A stretch of DNA of 64,000 nucleotides from an uncultured Lachnospiraceae bacterium (GTDB taxonomy: Bacteria > Bacillota > Clostridia > Lachnospirales > Lachnospiraceae). Numbering within the stretch: the first letter of the stretch is position 1; the number at the start of each line of letters is the position of its first letter. The position numbers were made by a program, and so were the translations under genes. Positions 60,223 to 64,000 of this stretch are shown piece by piece. Under the pieces are notes generated by a model that was not told the origin of the DNA, ran no database searches, and was given only the letters and a program-made list of their open reading frames with translations. The DNA lies in NCBI GenBank assembly GCA_902789665.1, contig CADAOY010000001.1, positions 124,001-188,000 of the forward strand. Reading direction: 5' to 3'.

Positions 60223-60251
60223 ATTTTATCATAGGGTAAAATTTGTGTCAA
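60223..60251 (-). promoter_or_regulatory. Promoter of the SGNH-like gene
   Basis: On the minus strand an exact TTGACA (60251-60246) and TAAAAT (60228-60223) are 17 bases apart, about 45 bases before the start codon. Confidence 0.82.
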
Positions 60252-60300
60252 AATGCCCAAAAAAAAGTGGTTTTAAGCCATATATATAGTAGATTGTCCC

Positions 60301-60329
60301 TTTACCGTATACAAAATAGGTGTTATAAT
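60301..60329 (+). promoter_or_regulatory. Promoter of the GH25 muramidase gene
   Basis: TTTACC (60301-60306) and TATAAT (60324-60329) are 17 bases apart, and TGT before the -10 makes it extended. It is back to back with the minus-strand promoter at 60223-60251. Confidence 0.62.
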
Positions 60330-60383
60330 ATTATAGACTTTGACTGCAATGAAGAAGAAAGAGCAGAGGAAAGGAAAGAAAGT

Positions 60384-63300
60384 ATGAATTATGATGTTAA
60401 TGAATTGGAAATGATCGATTTAGATAATACTGCAAATCTAAATCCTGATGACATTGCTGATTCAGTGAAGGAAAGTGAAAATGTTTCGGATAATGAAGCA
60501 TATTTAAGCGAAGCACCGGCAAGTACCAATCTTGACGAGACACAGGTTATACCTACTCCTATAGCACCTGTTGAACCGGATATGATGGATATTCTTGGTA
60601 TCGACAAGAGTGTTAATATAGATGCTCCTCATGATATGGATGCTACTGATGCAACGGTTATGGTTGATGCTGAAGAGGTAAACAGAATGGTGGCTGAGGC
60701 TCAGGCTGAAGTTTCAGGGCAGGAAGATGCTGCTGAGACTGAAGAAACTGAAGCAGAAGATGCAGAAAGTGATTCAGAAGAAACTGAAAGCGATTCAGAA
60801 GAAGCTGAAGCAGAAGAAAGTGATGAAGCATCAGAGGAAACTGATTCAGAAACAGATAGTGAGACAGAAGATATAGAAGATGGTGAAGAAATCTCCGAAG
60901 AAGAAATGAAAGAACTTGGAGATTTGGAATATCACGATGAGGAAAAGCCGGTTAATAAGAAACCTGGCAAGTCCGGAAATAAGAAGAAAGGTGGTTTCTT
61001 CGGTAAACTTTCATGGACTGATTATGTTATTGGCGCTGTTGCCCTTGTAGTACTTGTACTTGGCGTGGTAATAATTTCGATAACAGCAAGCAGGGCTGCA
61101 ACTATCAAGGAGCTCGGTGATTTTGCCGTTGTTGGCAGCAAACTTACATCCATCAGAAGTCTTGGTGATAATACAATCGATGCTTTGGTAGATAATGTTA
61201 AGGCGGAGACACTTGAGAAAAAGAGACTTGAAGAAGAGGCTGCAAAGGCTCTTGAGGAAGAAGAGAAAGAGGAAGAAGAGGAAGAAGAAGAGGAAGACGA
61301 AGAAGCAGTAAATGTTAAAGTCAGCTTCACCTCTGTCGAGAAGGACCTTAAGATTAAGTTTACAAATGAGAAGACGGGTAAGTTAATCACAGGTGTTGAG
61401 TTTGTAGTTAATGTTGTTGATCCAAAGGGTAAGGAACTTACCTGGAAGGATACTGATAAAGACGGTATTATTTACGAGAAAGACCTTGTAGAAGGTGAAT
61501 ATAAAGTAACAATTGAAGATGTAGAAGATTATACTTTCCCGGCTACATCAACAAAAGTTAAGGTTAAAGGCAAGATTGTATATCAGGCAATCAATGTCAT
61601 TGATGAAATTAAGTCTGCCAATGAAGTTAATGAGGCAGTTGAAGATACAGCTAATGGTGCAGTTGATACAGGTACTGTTTCAGCTGATACTGTAGCTAAG
61701 TATGACGATAATACAGACCTTGTTAAGACAAATCCTGATTCAGATGTAGCGTTTACAAAGGTTGATATTTCAGCCATTAAGGCTCCTGGAACTGCAGCTC
61801 CTGCAACCAGAGCGATTTCAAGAGCAACAAGCTTGTCACCAAAGACACTTGGTAAGTTTTATGCGATGAATATGTCGGAAGTAATAACAGCTTCAGTTTC
61901 ATGTGGAGGCGTTAATGTAGGCGAAAGCACTCAGGCTAGTGTAACAGTATCGCCAGAAAGTACAGTAGTAACGGCTATATCATGGGCAAGTTCAAATGAT
62001 GGTGTTGCAAGAGTTGATGGGGGCACTGTTAATGGTGTAAGTGCTGGTACAGCAACAATTACTGCAACAGTTACATTAGAGAATGGTAGTACAATATCAG
62101 GTAGCTGTGATGTCACAGTTAGTGAGTCACAACCGGCAGTTGTAGGTATTACTGGTGTTAATATCTCTGCTGGAACATTAGGTGTAGAACAGGGAAAAAC
62201 AGGAACACTTACTGCAAGCGTTAACCAAGATACAACGTTAGATAAAGGCATAACATGGTCTTCAAACAACGAAAGCGTTGCAACTGTTAGTGGTGGCACT
62301 GTAACAGGTGTGGCTGAGGGTACTGCCATTATTACTGCAACATCAGTTGGAGATACTACTAAATCAGCTTCTTGTACAGTTACAGTTACAAAAGCAGTAG
62401 TAAAGGTAACAGGAATCACTGTTAGTACATCTGCTGCATCTATTGCGGTAAATGGAACTGCTAAAGTATCAGCAAGCGTCGCTCCTGACAATGCTACAAA
62501 TAAAACATATACATGGTCTAGTTCAAATGCTAATGTTGCTACTGTAGATGCACAGGGTAATGTAACAGGTAAGGGCGCGGGACAAGCGGATATTATTGCT
62601 ACCGCAGCCGACGGAAGTGGTGTTACAGGAAAAACTACAATTACAGTTGCACAGAATGTAGTTGTTACTGTCAATGCAACAACATGCACTATAAATAAAG
62701 ATGCAACATATCAGATTGTCGCAACAGTAACAGGCACTACAAATACAGCAGTAACTTTTGCATCTGCAGATTCGAATAAAGTTAAAGTAGATGAAAAAGG
62801 TGTTGTGACAGGTCTGAATGTCACCAGTGCGCCGATCAGAATCACTGTTACATCTGTAGCCGATAATACAAAGGTTGCAACAGTTGATGTTACAGTAGTT
62901 AACGATCCTAAACTTGATAAAACAACTCCGCTTTTAGATTCTAAAGGCAATCAGGTATATGTCAAAGAAAATGGCAAATACAGAGAAGCTAAATCTGCTG
63001 ATTATTATACATTTAAAGAATTCTACATTAAACTGGCTCATAACTACAGAGGGTGGCAGACAATAGATGGTAAGAGATATTACTATGTAGAAGGCCAGGG
63101 CGGAATCGGTGTGCCGGTAACAGGTGAGCAGATTATTGGCGGTACAAAGTGGAACTTTGCCAGCGATGGTAGTCTTGCAATGAACAGTACACTTGGTATT
63201 GATGTAAGTAAGTGGAATGGCAGCATTGACTGGAATGCAGTTCGTAATTCCGGTGTTACCTTCGTAATTATCAGATGTGGTTACAGAGGATCATCAACCG

Positions 63301-63782
63301 GTGCTCTTATTAAAGACCAGAAGTTTGACAGCTATATTGCCGGTGCTGAAGCTGCCGGATTAAATGTAGGCTTATATGTATTCTCTCAGGCTATTACAGA
63401 AAGAGAAGCAGTTGAAGAGGCTTCAATGGCTGTTACACTTGCAAGTGGACACAGAATCTCAATGCCTATCTTTATTGATACAGAAAAGGCAAGCAATGGT
63501 AGAGCTAATGGACTTAGCGCAGGTGAGAGAACACAAATCATGAAAGCATTCTGTGAGACAGTTAAGAGTTCAGGTTATACACCTGGTATCTACGCTTCAA
63601 AGAGCTGGTTTGAGAATCAGCTTAATATGGGCGAACTTAATCAGTACAGAATCTGGCTTGCTCAGTATGCATCCCAGGCTACATACGGTGGTAAGTATGA
63701 TATGTGGCAGTATACCTCAAAGGGTTCTGTAAGTGGTATCAGTGGCAATGTTGATATGAATATTAATCTGTTAGGATATTAA
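60384..63782 (+). CDS. Membrane-anchored GH25 muramidase with Big_2 repeats
   Basis: A 1132-residue type II membrane protein. The ATG at 60384 is chosen for the AGGAAAGGAAAG site; the open frame runs 47 codons further upstream but would begin before the predicted promoter. Residues 1-210 are an acidic cytoplasmic part rich in Glu, Ser and Thr; the helix is at about 213-233. Outside follow a Glu-rich coil (about 276-309), a SpaA/prealbumin-like beta domain (about 310-410), four Big_2 Ig-like domains (about 500-586, 587-673, 674-758, 759-841) and a cell-wall-binding-like repeat (about 885-935, GWQTIDGKRYYYVEG). The GH25 lysozyme domain at 938-1132 has GIDVSKWNGSIDW, FIDTEKA with the catalytic Asp/Glu, and MWQYTSKGSVSGISGNVDMN. 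It should cleave peptidoglycan near the membrane. Confidence 0.93.
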   Translation: MNYDVNELEMIDLDNTANLNPDDIADSVKESENVSDNEAYLSEAPASTNLDETQVIPTPIAPVEPDMMDILGIDKSVNIDAPHDMDATDATVMVDAEEVNRMVAEAQAEVSGQEDAAETEETEAEDAESDSEETESDSEEAEAEESDEASEETDSETDSETEDIEDGEEISEEEMKELGDLEYHDEEKPVNKKPGKSGNKKKGGFFGKLSWTDYVIGAVALVVLVLGVVIISITASRAATIKELGDFAVVGSKLTSIRSLGDNTIDALVDNVKAETLEKKRLEEEAAKALEEEEKEEEEEEEEEDEEAVNVKVSFTSVEKDLKIKFTNEKTGKLITGVEFVVNVVDPKGKELTWKDTDKDGIIYEKDLVEGEYKVTIEDVEDYTFPATSTKVKVKGKIVYQAINVIDEIKSANEVNEAVEDTANGAVDTGTVSADTVAKYDDNTDLVKTNPDSDVAFTKVDISAIKAPGTAAPATRAISRATSLSPKTLGKFYAMNMSEVITASVSCGGVNVGESTQASVTVSPESTVVTAISWASSNDGVARVDGGTVNGVSAGTATITATVTLENGSTISGSCDVTVSESQPAVVGITGVNISAGTLGVEQGKTGTLTASVNQDTTLDKGITWSSNNESVATVSGGTVTGVAEGTAIITATSVGDTTKSASCTVTVTKAVVKVTGITVSTSAASIAVNGTAKVSASVAPDNATNKTYTWSSSNANVATVDAQGNVTGKGAGQADIIATAADGSGVTGKTTITVAQNVVVTVNATTCTINKDATYQIVATVTGTTNTAVTFASADSNKVKVDEKGVVTGLNVTSAPIRITVTSVADNTKVATVDVTVVNDPKLDKTTPLLDSKGNQVYVKENGKYREAKSADYYTFKEFYIKLAHNYRGWQTIDGKRYYYVEGQGGIGVPVTGEQIIGGTKWNFASDGSLAMNSTLGIDVSKWNGSIDWNAVRNSGVTFVIIRCGYRGSSTGALIKDQKFDSYIAGAEAAGLNVGLYVFSQAITEREAVEEASMAVTLASGHRISMPIFIDTEKASNGRANGLSAGERTQIMKAFCETVKSSGYTPGIYASKSWFENQLNMGELNQYRIWLAQYASQATYGGKYDMWQYTSKGSVSGISGNVDMNINLLGY

Positions 63783-63783
63783 T

Positions 63784-64000
63784 ATGTCAGTAATAATTAA
63801 GGTTTTATTATGCATTCTGTGGATGGTTATCATCCCGGGATGCATAGGATGCCTGCCAACTAAATTAATGCATAAGAAGTATCATACCTTGGGCATGGTA
63901 ATGCTGAACGGTTATGTGTGTATGTTTGGCTTTTTTCAGATGTTGTATTTCCCAATAGTTCTTTTAAAATGGAATGATAGTGCTATTTTTTATAAATGGG
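63784..64000 (+). CDS. Start of a membrane protein gene, cut by the window end
   Basis: An ORF opens at ATG 63784, one base after the muramidase stop, and stays open for 72 codons to the window end. It is highly hydrophobic: VIIKVLLCILWMVIIPGCIG at about residues 3-22, then a Lys/His-rich turn and a second helix VMLNGYVCMFGFFQMLYFP. A GGA lies about eight bases upstream, a weak ribosome binding site. The layout suggests a large polytopic protein like others in this locus, but the family cannot be given from this fragment. Confidence 0.7.
   Translation, partial: MSVIIKVLLCILWMVIIPGCIGCLPTKLMHKKYHTLGMVMLNGYVCMFGFFQMLYFPIVLLKWNDSAIFYKW

Noticed and set aside
61931-62689. A minus-strand open frame of 252 codons opposite the Big_2 repeats.
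   Set aside because: It is the mirror of the Thr/Val/Ala-rich Ig-like repeats, with a low-complexity product and no promoter or ribosome binding site.
1-64000. Prophage, insertion sequence, integrase or tRNA attachment site in the window.
   Set aside because: No transposase, integrase, phage structural gene or tRNA gene was found, and no flanking direct repeats around the glycan locus were seen by eye.

Overview
The window reads as a stretch of chromosome from a low-GC, Gram-positive anaerobe of the Clostridia, most likely a Lachnospiraceae member of the Butyrivibrio / Roseburia / Lachnospira type. The grounds are AT-rich DNA, AGGAGG-like ribosome binding sites, sigma-A type TTGACA/TATAAT promoters, and family content such as an AGCS symporter, an ECF S component, a WYL regulator, EpsG-type polysaccharide genes and GH25 muramidases with Big_2 repeats. 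This placement is inferred from protein sequence; no 16S gene or tRNA is present.

Region 1 (1-14738) is a mixed block: the 3' end of guaA, an AGCS amino-acid:Na+ symporter, an unrecognised giant protein of 3261 residues, glmS, and an ECF-type S component. The giant protein has at least four diverged copies of a helical module, three Lys/Glu-rich spacers, a candidate cysteine-peptidase core and an Asn/His-rich tail. It is the most novel protein in the window.

Region 2 (14739-24315) is an aromatic amino-acid operon: tyrA, pheA, DAHP synthase, aroB, aroA, aroC and a fused aroE-aroK, followed by a WYL regulator and a thioredoxin. It is preceded by a perfect consensus promoter, a 33-codon leader ORF with 13 Phe/Tyr in an 18-residue stretch, and a set of mutually exclusive hairpins ending in a U-tract terminator. 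This looks like leader-peptide attenuation by Phe/Tyr supply. No 3-dehydroquinate dehydratase gene is in the cluster.

Region 3 (24415-51323) moves through a DMT transporter and rfbD into a long cell-surface polysaccharide locus: two Wzz-like chain-length proteins with P-loop-less kinase-like tails, a polyprenyl-phosphate sugar-1-phosphate transferase, several GT2 and GT4 glycosyltransferases, an EpsG-like polymerase and a PglK-like ABC flippase. Its last third holds polyprenyl-phosphate glycosyl donors (GtrB/ArnC-like) alternating with large membrane proteins, plus an acyltransferase, a WecE-type aminotransferase and a GNAT acetyltransferase, suggesting glycan decoration on the outer face. 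A divergent-PAP2 gene sits on the minus strand, next to GC-rich hairpin repeats.

Region 4 (51324-64000) holds a large c-di-GMP protein (PBP1-like sensor, GGDEF, EAL and a beta-helix-like tail), truA, an MBL-fold hydrolase, pseB, one more polyprenyl GT2, a membrane-anchored SGNH-like protein, a membrane-anchored GH25 muramidase with four Big_2 domains, and the start of a further membrane-protein gene. The region continues the envelope theme, with c-di-GMP as a plausible regulatory input. Promoters and terminators were located by eye.
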